Shown one piece after another: positions 25,201 through 33,419 of a stretch of 64,000 nucleotides of DNA. How positions within the stretch are numbered: the first letter of the stretch is position 1; every line of letters starts with the position of its first letter. Where the stretch lies: contig CBDAQW010000043.1 in NCBI GenBank assembly GCA_965199185.1, positions 186,001 to 250,000 of the forward strand. Reading direction: 5' to 3'. Both the position numbers and the translations under genes were made by a program. This stretch comes from Endozoicomonas sp965199185 (GTDB taxonomy: Bacteria > Pseudomonadota > Gammaproteobacteria > Pseudomonadales > Endozoicomonadaceae). The notes below the pieces were generated by a model, which worked only from the letters and a program-made list of their open reading frames with translations, was not told where the DNA came from and did no database searches.

Positions 25201-27080
25201 ATGTGTTTGGTAATGGTATGCTTTGTTCAGAGAGTATTGCGCTGGTTGGTGCTTTTAATCACATACATATCTTTGTTGATCCCGATCCGGATATTGCCAA
25301 CAGTTTTGCTGAACGACAACGGTTGTTTGCATTGCCTCGCTCCAGCTGGCAAGACTACGACATCAGTCTGATATCGGAAGGAGGTGGAATCTTTTCCCGC
25401 TACGCCAAATCGATCATTATCTCAGAGGCAATGAAGCGGCGCTTTGGTATTACCAGCAATCGTCTGACGCCTAATGAACTGATTCGCAGCATGCTTCGAT
25501 CTCAGGTTGATCTGATCTGGAATGGCGGTATAGGCACTTATGTTAAAGCGGTGTCAGAAAGTCATGCTGAAGTTGGCGATAAAGCAAACGATCTCTTACG
25601 TATCAATGGTTGTGAGCTGAATGCGGAAGTAGTGGGGGAGGGTGGTAATCTTGGTTTCACGCAGTTGGGAAGGGTTGAGTACGGCTTGCAGGGTGGCGCC
25701 ATGAATACCGACTTTATTGATAACTCCGCCGGGGTAGATTGCTCTGACCACGAAGTGAATATCAAAATTCTTCTTAATGATGTAGTTCTCTCAGGAGATA
25801 TGACGGTTAAGCAGCGCAATGTTCTGCTGGAAAGTATGACCGATGAAATATCAGACTTAGTGCTGACCAATAATTATCGACAGACTCAGGCAATCTCGCA
25901 GGCGGAATCTGAAGCAGTTCGGCGAATGGACGAATATCGTCGTTTTATAGAGCACCTGGAAAGTCAGGGCAAGTTGGATCGGGCTATCGAGTTCTTACCG
26001 GACAACGAAGCGCTTGCAGAGCGTACGAATGTGGGGAAAGGCCTGACCCGATCAGAACTGTCTCTGTTGATCTCCTACAGCAAAGCAGATTTAAAAGAAG
26101 CACTGGTGGATTCTCCGGTTATCGAAGACGAGTATTTGTCCAGAGAAGTCTATAGTGCATTTCCATCAACATTGGTTCAGCAGTTTCCTGATGCGATTGC
26201 TAATCACCGGCTAAGGCGAGAAATAATTGCCACCCAGATAGCCAACCATCTGATTGATATGATGGGCATCTCCTATGTCTATCGTCTTCAGCAGACCACC
26301 GGAGCCACTGCGCCAGAAGTTGCACGCGCTTTTGCCGTGAGTCGGGATGTATTTGATGCTGGACGATACTGGGAAATGATTGAATCTCTCGATCATAAAA
26401 TCCCCAGTGTCCTTCAACACAAAATGATGGCAACACTGATTAAATTGGTTCGCCGGGCAAGCCGCTGGTTTATCCGCCTGAAACGCCAGGAGCTGGTGCC
26501 TGCTGAAACTGTCGCTTATTTTGCACCGCGAGTCAGGGAGTTTCTTAACAGTTACCCTCGCTATCTTTCGGAGCAAGAGCAGGCAGGTTTGAAGGAGAGT
26601 ACCAATGAACTGGTGAATCAGGGAGTGCCGGAGGAGTTGGCTCTGGTGATTGCCGGTCAGCGTTATCTGCTCAGTGCTTTGCAGGTCATTCATGCGGTGG
26701 AACAAACCGGACAAACACTGGAAACCGTCAGTAAAACCTATTTTGCTATTGGTGGTCGATTAGAGCTCGATTGGTATGGTAATGCACTGGGTAATTTACA
26801 GGTCAGGAATCACTGGCAATCACTCGCCCGCGACAGCGTCAGGGATGAGTTGAACTGGCAGCAGCGTGCCCTGACCGTGGCACTGATAAACGCCTCACCA
26901 AAAGAGTATGATCTTGAGTTGCAATTGGACCAATGGGTATTGGAGCATCTGCCACTCGTCACTCGCTGGGAAGATATGCTGAATGAAATTCGTAGCAACC
27001 AAAAGTCAGAACTGGCGATGTTTACGGTAGCTAACCGTGAGTTAATGGATTTAGCACAAGCCAGTTTACATCGAGGCTGA
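22257..27080 (+). CDS. gdhB: NAD-dependent glutamate dehydrogenase, large 180-kDa type
   Basis: About 1607 residues from ATG 22257, chosen over GTG 22218 because GGAGAG sits six bases before it. The length and architecture match the L_180 class: a long N-terminal regulatory region, then the catalytic core with GLRWSDR, VGAKGGFVPK and the nucleotide-binding GIGDMAGDVFGNGML, then GEGGNLGFTQLGR and a C-terminal helical domain. It oxidises glutamate to 2-oxoglutarate and ammonia with NAD, feeding amino-acid carbon into the TCA cycle. Monocistronic as far as visible: moxR is divergent and a long repeat-bearing spacer follows. The symbol gdhB follows Pseudomonas use; other names exist for this class. 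Confidence 0.95.
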   Translation: MGSQDNLEREATLDQLIEELTDHIPQEQLDGFREFIYRYYSMDTRDDLLKIGRQDLLGGAQSFWKFIQFHKPEEPKIEVFNPDYSHHGWHSTHSVIRILHWDMPFVVDSVRMKVNEQGATIHLLRNCVMHFQRNVEFQLIHNNDDSVEATLHREAALYLEIDRIESLEEMESLRQQLQAVLADVARVVDDFQPMMERVAKLRDSINSSVASEVQAFLTWLMTNSFTFLGYEELIVKDVDGEKQIIRPKESQLGLLRPMHQGELGQLELEPFIERDFFEQNEWLSFSKASVRSSVHRPAYPDFITVRCFNDEGVILSETRIVGLYTSPVYRQPPSTIPYIRHKVDAILQRSGLDLKSHHGKDLIQILEIFPRDELFQTSQDELFDTIMSILRIQERKQIKVFIRQDPYGPFCSALVFVPRDVYNTAFRIRIEKILCHRLGALDSEFTTYFSESVLARVHFILKLKNQADYDIDVINEEVRLAASSWDEDVREAVLEAFGEVKGNRLLSDYSAGFGAAYRDAFAPQSVVVDMQHFDTTNAASPLSMGFYQSLDDEPGRIHLKLYHFVEPLPLADQIPIIENLGLRVLGEYPFIIHKNSGDVIWIHDFLLSFNTDFTAELQKIGPIFRETFEKIWFGHAENDRFNLLVLAAGMNWRQVGILRAYARYLKQIRVGFSQTYIAETLCNNITITRLLVDMFEVRFNPSLALSKTQRLASVQQIQQEILKALDQVSVLSEDKIIRHLQSVISATLRTNFYQTDDQGEFKPYISLKMAPGDIPEIPKPTPMYEIFVYSPKVMGVHLRGGKVARGGLRWSDRIEDFRTEVLGLVKAQQVKNALIVPVGAKGGFVPKQMPVNGTREDIMAEGISCYKTFIRALLDVTDNLKNDEVVHPDQVVYYDEDDYYLVVAADKGTATFSDIANEISAEYNFWLGDAFASGGSVGYDHKKMGITAKGAWVSVRRHFREKDINVQKDPVTVIGIGDMAGDVFGNGMLCSESIALVGAFNHIHIFVDPDPDIANSFAERQRLFALPRSSWQDYDISLISEGGGIFSRYAKSIIISEAMKRRFGITSNRLTPNELIRSMLRSQVDLIWNGGIGTYVKAVSESHAEVGDKANDLLRINGCELNAEVVGEGGNLGFTQLGRVEYGLQGGAMNTDFIDNSAGVDCSDHEVNIKILLNDVVLSGDMTVKQRNVLLESMTDEISDLVLTNNYRQTQAISQAESEAVRRMDEYRRFIEHLESQGKLDRAIEFLPDNEALAERTNVGKGLTRSELSLLISYSKADLKEALVDSPVIEDEYLSREVYSAFPSTLVQQFPDAIANHRLRREIIATQIANHLIDMMGISYVYRLQQTTGATAPEVARAFAVSRDVFDAGRYWEMIESLDHKIPSVLQHKMMATLIKLVRRASRWFIRLKRQELVPAETVAYFAPRVREFLNSYPRYLSEQEQAGLKESTNELVNQGVPEELALVIAGQRYLLSALQVIHAVEQTGQTLETVSKTYFAIGGRLELDWYGNALGNLQVRNHWQSLARDSVRDELNWQQRALTVALINASPKEYDLELQLDQWVLEHLPLVTRWEDMLNEIRSNQKSELAMFTVANRELMDLAQASLHRG

Positions 27081-27431
27081 GAGATATTCAGGTTATGTTC
27101 GGGAATAAATATTGAGAAACCGCAGGAAATAAGTCATTTCCCTCAGTCAGATGAAAGCCTCAAGGCGGACTAAGTTCCCGGAAGTAGTTGAAAGTACCAG
27201 TGTTCCACAATTCTATTAACGAATCGGTCAGTATTTAGTCTAACTACTCCTGACAAATCTCGCTTCCAAGCCAGGTAGTGCAGGAGATAGCGGGTTACTG
27301 GAAGAAGAATCGCTACCTGTAAAACCTGAAGCAGGATTTTCCATTTCCTTATCAGCTGGAATACGAGTATTAAGAAGCGTTTTATCAAGAATATCCCACT
27401 GATCACTGCTTAATGGCGGAATGGAATCAAT
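27081..27431. other. spacer without a convincing gene
   Basis: About 350 bp follow the glutamate dehydrogenase stop. Short open frames on the minus strand (for example one running through 27240-27563) cross the repeat element and have no start signal or recognisable domain, so none is called. A decayed small gene cannot be excluded. Confidence 0.5.
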
Positions 27432-27541
27432 AAAATTTACCACCGTTTGCACTGAACTTATCGAAGTGCTTGCACAGCACCCTTCGACAAGCCTCAGGAT
27501 AAACGGAGTTTCGGTAAGTTTTACGTTGTCACTCCTCTCAG
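27432..27541 (+). repeat. 110-bp palindromic interspersed element, copy C
   Basis: Shares AAAATTTAC, TCGAAGTGCTTGCACAGCAC, CCTTCGACAAGCCTCAGGAT and TTCGGTAAGTTTTACGTTG with copies A and B, in the orientation of copy B. It is somewhat diverged: ACTTATCGAAG in place of a perfect palindrome arm, and a missing T before CGGTAAG. It lies in a non-coding spacer. Confidence 0.78.
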
Positions 27542-27546
27542 TATTC

Positions 27547-27580
27547 TGCTTTGCTGGTATCAATATTCACCAGCAAAGCA
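27547..27580. other. perfect 12-bp hairpin beside repeat copy C
   Basis: TGCTTTGCTGGT (27547-27558) pairs perfectly with ACCAGCAAAGCA (27569-27580) across a 10-base loop. It begins 6 bases after repeat copy C. No U-run follows, so it is not an obvious terminator. The rest of the spacer to 27841 shows only the upstream region of the next gene. Confidence 0.5.
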
Positions 27581-27841
27581 CTCTATTAGACAAGGAAGGT
27601 AAACACTTGGTTATATGAAATCCTATTTTAGGATGCATTGGCTTAATGTCTACATTAACAGCACTTTATCTCAGCCACACTAACAATCCTGTCATTAGCA
27701 TCAGTGGGTTATCTGCTATAACTTTTAGATATATCTTGAAGCTTATTCATTTTCCAGATCACAGCATCACCTAACCCTTAGCTTCCTGTCTGGAAAACAC
27801 AATAGCAAAAAGGATTTTTTTATCAATCAAGGAGTTTTAGT

Positions 27842-28225
27842 ATGCAAATCATCTCAGCGATACGTGCCGCACTGACAGGTAACACGAATGCTGCCACAAC
27901 ACCTCAGGAAGGTGCATTTGCAGGCAAAAAGGTCACTGTGGTTAAGCCTGGTGGATTAAAAGTGTTTTTGTGGAGAAAGACGAAAATTGAGCAAAGTGAC
28001 AGTCAATTTACCCGGTTTTGCAAAAGCCTGATCAGGAGAAAAATTGATTTCACTAAAACTGAGAAAACAATGAATGAATATCATGAAAGGTTAGCGAATC
28101 AGATTTCTACGTTAAAAGATAGTCTTGAAGCGGAAAATATCGAGCCTGGAAGCGACAACACTTATGATAAGCTGAGTAAAGAAATTGAAGAAATGGAAAG
28201 GTTAACCGGCAAATCATACGCGTAG
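27842..28225 (+). CDS. Uncharacterised small protein
   Basis: 127 residues with a good ribosome-binding site (AAGGAG eight bases before ATG) and its own terminator downstream, so it is very likely expressed as a single-gene unit. No signal peptide or membrane segment. The N-terminal 30 residues are Ala/Thr/Asn/Gln-rich (ALTGNTNAATTPQ), a basic middle (about 50-75, FLWRKTK and LIRRKIDF) follows, and the C-terminal half is predicted helical/coiled-coil (MNEYHERLANQISTLKDSL). No family is recognised. An unstructured N-terminus before a helical body occurs in some secreted effectors, but nothing here proves secretion. Confidence 0.7.
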   Translation: MQIISAIRAALTGNTNAATTPQEGAFAGKKVTVVKPGGLKVFLWRKTKIEQSDSQFTRFCKSLIRRKIDFTKTEKTMNEYHERLANQISTLKDSLEAENIEPGSDNTYDKLSKEIEEMERLTGKSYA

Positions 28226-28250
28226 AAAAGCCGCAGCCAAAAATGATCGT

Positions 28251-28284
28251 AAAAGGTATTGATCTTGTGACCAATACCTTTTTT
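28251..28284 (+). terminator. factor-independent terminator
   Basis: AAAAGGTATTG (28251-28261) pairs with CAATACCTTTT (28272-28282) around a 10-base loop and runs into TTTTTT (28279-28284). It lies 25 bases after the stop of the 127-residue protein gene. Confidence 0.85.
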
Positions 28285-28427
28285 ATTTCTGTAGTAAAAC
28301 ACAGCGATCACCAACCGACCAAATCTCGCGTTTCTGCGCACGCTTTCTACTGAGCCAATCTGAAGTATTGCTAAACAGTGAAGCTTAATTCATGATGCCT
28401 TCTAAATCGGTTATATGAACACCCCCA

Positions 28428-29156
28428 GTGAAAAAAACTCAGCACGCCAGTTATCAATTTGATCAGATCGGTGTTATTCGCTCCTGCTATCGTCAGAAAT
28501 TTGGTATACCACGCCAGCCGGGTATTGTCAGTGCTGCAGAAGCAGAGCTTGAACTATTCCCACCTTTTAATCAGGAAAATCTGGTACGAGGCCTTGAGGG
28601 GTTTTCCCATATCTGGGTACATTTTATTTTCCATGAAACCATGGGTGAAGGCTGGCGACCGACTATTCGTCCGCCTCGCCTGGGTGGACGACAGCGTATG
28701 GGGGTTTTTGCCACTCGCTCAACCCACCGGCCAAATCCAATGGGGATGTCAGTTGTTGAACTTCATGGTATTGAGTCAGGCAATGGCAAGCTAACCCTTA
28801 AACTCGGTGCGGTTGATCTTCTGGATGGCACGCCAGTGATCGATATAAAACCTTATCTTCCCTATGCCGATGCGCTACCTGAAGCAAAAGGAGGGTTTGC
28901 ACCCCTACCTGCCATCATGGCGGAGGTTCGTTTCTCTGATCATGCATTGACACTCTGCCGTCAATACGAACAAAAAACCGGACGACAGCTGACTCGCTTA
29001 ATCGAACAGGTTCTTGGACAAGACCCACGCCCGGCTTATCTCAAAGAAACCGTTGAGCGTCGTCACGGAACGGCTTTGTGGGATGTGAATGTGGTCTGGG
29101 AATCGGTCGGTGATTATTTTATTGTCACCGACCTTGAGCCGCTCTCTTTAAAATAA
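28428..29156 (+). CDS. trmO: tRNA (N6-threonylcarbamoyladenosine-37) methyltransferase TrmO (TsaA/YaeB family)
   Basis: 242 residues from a GTG start; no better ATG is in frame. The opening FDQIGVIRSCYRQKFGIPRQ, the HRPNPMGMSVVEL motif and the DLLDGTPVIDIKPYLPY segment are diagnostic of TrmO, which uses S-adenosylmethionine to N6-methylate t6A37 in threonine tRNAs. The C-terminal extension (about 165-242) matches the longer enterobacterial-type protein, with DPRPAYLK. It is followed 34 bases later by yheU and may share a transcript. A terminator insulates it from the upstream gene. Confidence 0.93.
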   Translation: MKKTQHASYQFDQIGVIRSCYRQKFGIPRQPGIVSAAEAELELFPPFNQENLVRGLEGFSHIWVHFIFHETMGEGWRPTIRPPRLGGRQRMGVFATRSTHRPNPMGMSVVELHGIESGNGKLTLKLGAVDLLDGTPVIDIKPYLPYADALPEAKGGFAPLPAIMAEVRFSDHALTLCRQYEQKTGRQLTRLIEQVLGQDPRPAYLKETVERRHGTALWDVNVVWESVGDYFIVTDLEPLSLK

Positions 29157-29190
29157 CGATAATGACAACCAGCAAAGGAAAGCAAATAGC

Positions 29191-29415
29191 ATGATAATCC
29201 CCTGGAAGATGATTGATAAGGATACCCTGAATAATCTGATCGAAGAGTTTGTTAGCCGGGAGGGCACCGACAACGGCTACGATCAGTCTCTTGATGACCG
29301 AGTTAAGCAGGTCATCAAAAAACTGAGAGCGGAAGACGTCGTGGTCACTTTTGACAGTGCGACAGAGTCCGTCAATATCATTCCGAAAGACAACGTTATA
29401 GACGACAACGCCTGA
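29191..29415 (+). CDS. yheU: YheU/UPF0270 family protein
   Basis: 74 residues, the normal size. Begins MIIPWKMIDKDTLNNLIEEF and contains SREGTDNG, V.Q.I.KL and SVNIIPKD, all conserved in UPF0270 proteins. AAAGGAAAG precedes the ATG. Cytosolic; molecular role unknown for the family. Its last 20 bases overlap the convergent lipoprotein gene on the other strand. Confidence 0.9.
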   Translation: MIIPWKMIDKDTLNNLIEEFVSREGTDNGYDQSLDDRVKQVIKKLRAEDVVVTFDSATESVNIIPKDNVIDDNA

Positions 29416-29977
29416 GTTGTTCACCGTAATTACTGGCTCGCCGTTTCACAGTGGACGCTGTTTTAAGAAGCCACTGTTTTTTCTTATGGGTACCCTTGCG
29501 GTAACCATACCAGCCTTCGTGATAGTTCAGATAAAGCTGATCAGCAGCCCAAAGCGAGGTGCCATTCAGCTTTCTCGACTTGTTGGTGTACCAGCCAATA
29601 AAGTCGATAGCGTCTTTGAAGTCATCCCTGTCTGAAAAGAAACCACCCGCCTCTTTTACATACTCATCCCAGGTGCCATCCTGCGCCTGCGCATAACCAT
29701 AAGCAGAAGATCGTCGCGGCAAAGGAATAAACAAAAACCATGGGCGAGGTGGCTGAGCATCATGCTTATAGCTGGATTCCTGATACATGATGGACATCAT
29801 CACTTGTATCGGAGTGCCCCAGCGTGTATTGGATGCCTTGGCGTGCTTATACCAGCTGCGCTTTTCCTTAAAAATACTGCAAAGGTTTTGCGGTTTGGAT
29901 GGCGGGTGCGTGCTGGCGCAACCCGTCAAAAAGACGATCAGAATCATCAAACCTGTCAATTGTTTTATTCTGATCAC
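29396..29977 (-). CDS. Lytic-transglycosylase-like lipoprotein
   Basis: 193 residues from GTG, with GGGGGG about eight bases upstream. A lipoprotein signal peptide ends in the lipobox LTGC (Cys20). The mature part has an SLT-like segment: MMSIMYQESSY, in which the Glu is the likely catalytic acid, then AYGYAQAQDGTWDEY and a Tyr-rich LYLNYHEGWYGYRKG, consistent with a peptidoglycan-cleaving goose-lysozyme/SLT fold. It is predicted to be anchored in the outer membrane by lipid. The C-terminus is strongly basic. It is the only gene in its transcription unit and overlaps yheU tail to tail. Confidence 0.82.
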   Translation of the reverse strand: MIRIKQLTGLMILIVFLTGCASTHPPSKPQNLCSIFKEKRSWYKHAKASNTRWGTPIQVMMSIMYQESSYKHDAQPPRPWFLFIPLPRRSSAYGYAQAQDGTWDEYVKEAGGFFSDRDDFKDAIDFIGWYTNKSRKLNGTSLWAADQLYLNYHEGWYGYRKGTHKKKQWLLKTASTVKRRASNYGEQLRRCRL

Positions 29978-30035
29978 AGCAGCCCCCCATCGAAATGAAC
30001 AGAAAAAATAATACTGTTATTGGCCATTAATACCA

Positions 30036-32081
30036 TCAAGCGCCCCACTCTTGCCGTAACTGAACAAACTCTTCTTCAGTAACAACCCGGACGCCCAATT
30101 TCTCTGCCTTTGCCAGTTTAGAGCCTGCTTTTTCTCCGGCCAGTACGACAGATGTTTTAGCAGAAACTGACCCCGTCACTTTTGCCCCCAGACTTTGCAA
30201 AATAGCCTTACCTTCATCACGAGTCATGCTCTGTAAGCTACCCGTTAAAACCCAGGTTTCACCTTCAAGAGGTTTCTCTCCAGCGGTCACAGGTTCTGCA
30301 TCAGGCCATTCAATGCCCGCTTTTAATAAAGCATCAATCACTTCAAGGTTATGTTCCTGACGAAAAAACTTCTCGATATGGCTCGCTACAATCGGACCAA
30401 CATCGTCTACCTGCTGCAAAGCGTCTGAATCTGCGCTCATAATTGCAGCGAGATTATGGTAGTGACTAGCCAGGCTTTGTGCCGTGGCTTCGCCCACTTC
30501 ACGAACACCCAGAGAATAAATAAACCTTGGCAAAGTCGTTAGACGACTCTTTTCTAATGCCCTGAGCAGATTATCTGCAGATTTTGCCCCCATACGATCC
30601 AGGCTGCACAGCTGTTCATGAGTCAGGAAAAACAGATCAGCCACATGATTAATCATCCTTCGTTCAACCAGCTGCTCAACCAGTTTGTCACCCAGGCCTT
30701 CTATATCAAACGCTTTACGAGAGGAGAAATGTTTAATCGCTTCTTTTCGCTGAGCAGAGCAATACAAACCACCAGAACAACGCGCTGCGGCTTCACCTTC
30801 ATCCTGTTCAATCTCAGAATCACACATCGGACAAAGCTCTGGTAATTTGATCTTGCAGGCATCATCAGGACGGCGCTCAGGCATCACTCGATCGACTTTA
30901 GGAATTACATCGCCTGCCCGTTTGATCACCACGGTATCGCCAATACGAATATCCAGTCGCTCAATTTCATCCATATTGTGCAAAGTTGCATTACTCACCG
31001 TCACACCACCGACAAACACTGGTTCCAGCCGGGCGACAGGGGTAATAGCGCCAGTGCGACCAACCTGAAATTCAACATCCTTCAACAGAGTTAAAGCTTC
31101 CTGAGCCGGGAACTTTCTGGCAATTGCCCAGCGTGGTGCTCTAGCAACAAACCCAAGTGTCTGTTGTTGATTTGTGTCGTTTACTTTGTAGACAATACCA
31201 TCAATTTCATAGGGTAGAGATTCCCGTTTATCGGTCATCTGCTCGTAATACTGCTCACAGGCTTCAAGACCTTTCACTACCTGTGTTTCAGGGTTGACTC
31301 TTAGCCCCCAGATTTTGAACTTTTCAAGAATATCGCTATGACGAACCGGCAGGTCACCACCTTCAACAACGCCGGCACTGTAGCAATACATGGTCAGTGG
31401 CCGCTTAGCCGTAATTCGTGAGTCTAGCTGTCGAAGACTCCCCGCAGCAGCATTGCGCGGATTGACAAAGACTTTTTCTTCTCTGGCTCTGGCGCGTTTG
31501 TTAAGTGCTTCAAAGCCCTCTTTCGGCATATAGATTTCGCCACGAACTTCAAGACGTGCTGGCCAGCCTTCTCCCAGAAGTTTCAACGGAATGGAGTCAA
31601 TGGTGCGAACATTTTGGGTTATGTCTTCACCGGTAGCACCATCACCACGGGTCGCACCACGAATCAGTACACCATTTTCATAAAGCAGGCTGACCGCAAT
31701 ACCATCCAGCTTGGGTTCGCAAGCATATTCAATATTCTCATCGGTACTGAGACGCTCTTTTACACGACGATCAAAATCTGCCTGATCTTCCGAATTGAAT
31801 GAATTATCCAGCGACAGCATAGGCATTTCATGACGAATCTGACCAAAATTTTTGAGCGGTGCTGCGCCCACCCTCTGGGTTGGAGACTCTGGTGTAATCA
31901 GCTGAGGATTTTCCGCCTCCAGAAATTTTAACTTCTGCAGCAACCGGTCGTATTCACTATCGGGTATTTGCGGATCATCCAGTACATAGTAGCGATGATT
32001 GTGATAATTGAGTTGTTGACGAAGATGCAGAATTTCCTGCTCAATTCCAGACGTTGAAAAGATGTCAGATGTTGAAGACAT
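30036..32081 (-). CDS. ligA: NAD-dependent DNA ligase LigA
   Basis: 681 residues from ATG 32081; an in-frame TTG at 32132 would add 17 atypical residues. Adenylation domain with catalytic Lys124 in CEPKLDG, OB fold, a four-cysteine zinc site (CPMC...CSGGLYC near 410-435), helix-hairpin-helix repeats and a C-terminal BRCT domain (about 600-681, ETWVLTGSL). It seals 3'-OH/5'-phosphate nicks in replication and repair using NAD. It follows zipA by 55 bases, the arrangement smc-zipA-ligA seen in many gammaproteobacteria. Confidence 0.97.
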   Translation of the reverse strand: MSSTSDIFSTSGIEQEILHLRQQLNYHNHRYYVLDDPQIPDSEYDRLLQKLKFLEAENPQLITPESPTQRVGAAPLKNFGQIRHEMPMLSLDNSFNSEDQADFDRRVKERLSTDENIEYACEPKLDGIAVSLLYENGVLIRGATRGDGATGEDITQNVRTIDSIPLKLLGEGWPARLEVRGEIYMPKEGFEALNKRARAREEKVFVNPRNAAAGSLRQLDSRITAKRPLTMYCYSAGVVEGGDLPVRHSDILEKFKIWGLRVNPETQVVKGLEACEQYYEQMTDKRESLPYEIDGIVYKVNDTNQQQTLGFVARAPRWAIARKFPAQEALTLLKDVEFQVGRTGAITPVARLEPVFVGGVTVSNATLHNMDEIERLDIRIGDTVVIKRAGDVIPKVDRVMPERRPDDACKIKLPELCPMCDSEIEQDEGEAAARCSGGLYCSAQRKEAIKHFSSRKAFDIEGLGDKLVEQLVERRMINHVADLFFLTHEQLCSLDRMGAKSADNLLRALEKSRLTTLPRFIYSLGVREVGEATAQSLASHYHNLAAIMSADSDALQQVDDVGPIVASHIEKFFRQEHNLEVIDALLKAGIEWPDAEPVTAGEKPLEGETWVLTGSLQSMTRDEGKAILQSLGAKVTGSVSAKTSVVLAGEKAGSKLAKAEKLGVRVVTEEEFVQLRQEWGA

Positions 32082-32136
32082 AAAGGAGAAAACCGGAGGA
32101 AGGGGCGACCACAGCCTGGCGACTATGGCCAACGAA

Positions 32137-33207
32137 TTAACTGGGAATTTTCTTGGTCAGACGCTTGCGTTCGTATTCACGAATGCGCTGACGACAGTGT
32201 TCAAGGGTCTGCCGGGTCATCACACTGAACTGTTCATCTTTCAGTTCACCGCCCAGATCAAGAGCCAGCTTGCGAGCCGTTTCTTCCATCGTAGTGAAAG
32301 CTTGCATTGGATTTTCCGGTCCGGGCATGCCCATAAAAAAGCTGACGACAGGGGTGCTGCTATCTTCAAGATTATCAATATCGAAATAGCCTGGCTCAAC
32401 ACCATTAGCCATGCTGAACTCTATCTTGCCAGAACCATCGGAATGACTGTAACGATGAAAGATAGCCATATCACCGAAGCGCATACCCGATGAGAGTATT
32501 GACTGTAATAACTGCGGACCATCGAAGACGGCTCCCCCTTTTGCCAGTACATTGATGATAATTACTTCACTGGCGGAAGGTCGTTCACTCAGTTTTTCGA
32601 CGCGCTGATCACGACTGATATGGTCTTCTTGCTCGTTCACGGAAACTTCCTCTGTGTTTTCATCCTGTGTGACATGATTAACAGGCGCTGATCCGACATT
32701 CAGAAACTCAGCTTTTATAGGCTCAGCTCTCAATGACTCATCAAGATTCTGCAAGTCTTGCGGCTCATCAAGATTCATTAACACCGGTACTGGTTCATCA
32801 ACTTCGATGGATTGCAACAGATCGTTCTGAGCTGGCATATCTTCAACGACCGACACCGCATCAGAATTCGCTGCCTGATGAGAAGCCGAAGAAAGCTCAT
32901 CTATATCATGGCTGGCATAAAGTTCAGTGGCATTCAAAGAAGCCGTATCCTGCTCGGCAGAGAAGCTGGGTTCTAACCGCTCACGAGCCGGTTTATCAAA
33001 ATCCGAATTGCTGCGGCTTACACGGGCACCACCATTGGGCAGCTCACTGCCGAATCCTCCATCTGAGCCCTTGACCTCTTCCAGACCAAAGCTCAATTCA
33101 GTTGCTCGTTTACGAGCAAGACGCATACGTCGGTAGCCGTCAATTACAACTATGGCAACAGCCAAAACCCCAAACAGTGCCAGCCACTCTCTCATTGTCA
33201 TGTCCAT
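32137..33207 (-). CDS. zipA: Cell division protein ZipA
   Basis: 356 residues from ATG 33207, chosen because AGGAGT and GGGGCAGC precede it; a TTG at 33231 lacks a site. One N-terminal membrane helix (about 6-22, WLALFGVLAVAIVVI) is followed by a charged segment, a long acidic Glu/Asp/Ser linker (about 60-215) and the C-terminal FtsZ-binding domain (about 225-350, with AKGGAVFDGPQLLQSI and GMRFGDMAIFHRY). It tethers FtsZ to the inner membrane in the divisome. Lies between smc and ligA on the same strand. Confidence 0.95.
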   Translation of the reverse strand: MDMTMREWLALFGVLAVAIVVIDGYRRMRLARKRATELSFGLEEVKGSDGGFGSELPNGGARVSRSNSDFDKPARERLEPSFSAEQDTASLNATELYASHDIDELSSASHQAANSDAVSVVEDMPAQNDLLQSIEVDEPVPVLMNLDEPQDLQNLDESLRAEPIKAEFLNVGSAPVNHVTQDENTEEVSVNEQEDHISRDQRVEKLSERPSASEVIIINVLAKGGAVFDGPQLLQSILSSGMRFGDMAIFHRYSHSDGSGKIEFSMANGVEPGYFDIDNLEDSSTPVVSFFMGMPGPENPMQAFTTMEETARKLALDLGGELKDEQFSVMTRQTLEHCRQRIREYERKRLTKKIPS

Positions 33208-33419
33208 GCTGCCCCATTTACTCCTGAACAACGTCTGACTATAGCTATTCCAAGTCGTAATAATTTTGAGTCATTACCAAAGCATGGCAAGGTGTCGCTA
33301 TCGGTCAACATTTTGAATCTTACAATATAATCAATAAAAAATAAGCGATTTACCAGTACTAAATTCTGGCAAATCCTCTCCCTGTCGTTTTCTGCTTTCC
33401 CCCTGAAAGCAATAGCAAA

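Noticed and set aside
27170..27406. 78-codon hydrophobic open frame on the minus strand after the glutamate dehydrogenase gene
   Set aside because: No start signal, ends abruptly, and its hydrophobicity fits a random frame; a decayed gene cannot be excluded but is not supported.
27240..27563. 107-codon open frame on the minus strand
   Set aside because: It runs through repeat copy C, has no ribosome-binding site and no recognisable domain; most of it is explained by the repeat.
33393..33411. TGCTTTC/GAAAGCA hairpin after smc as a terminator
   Set aside because: Stem is short and no U-run follows on the minus strand.
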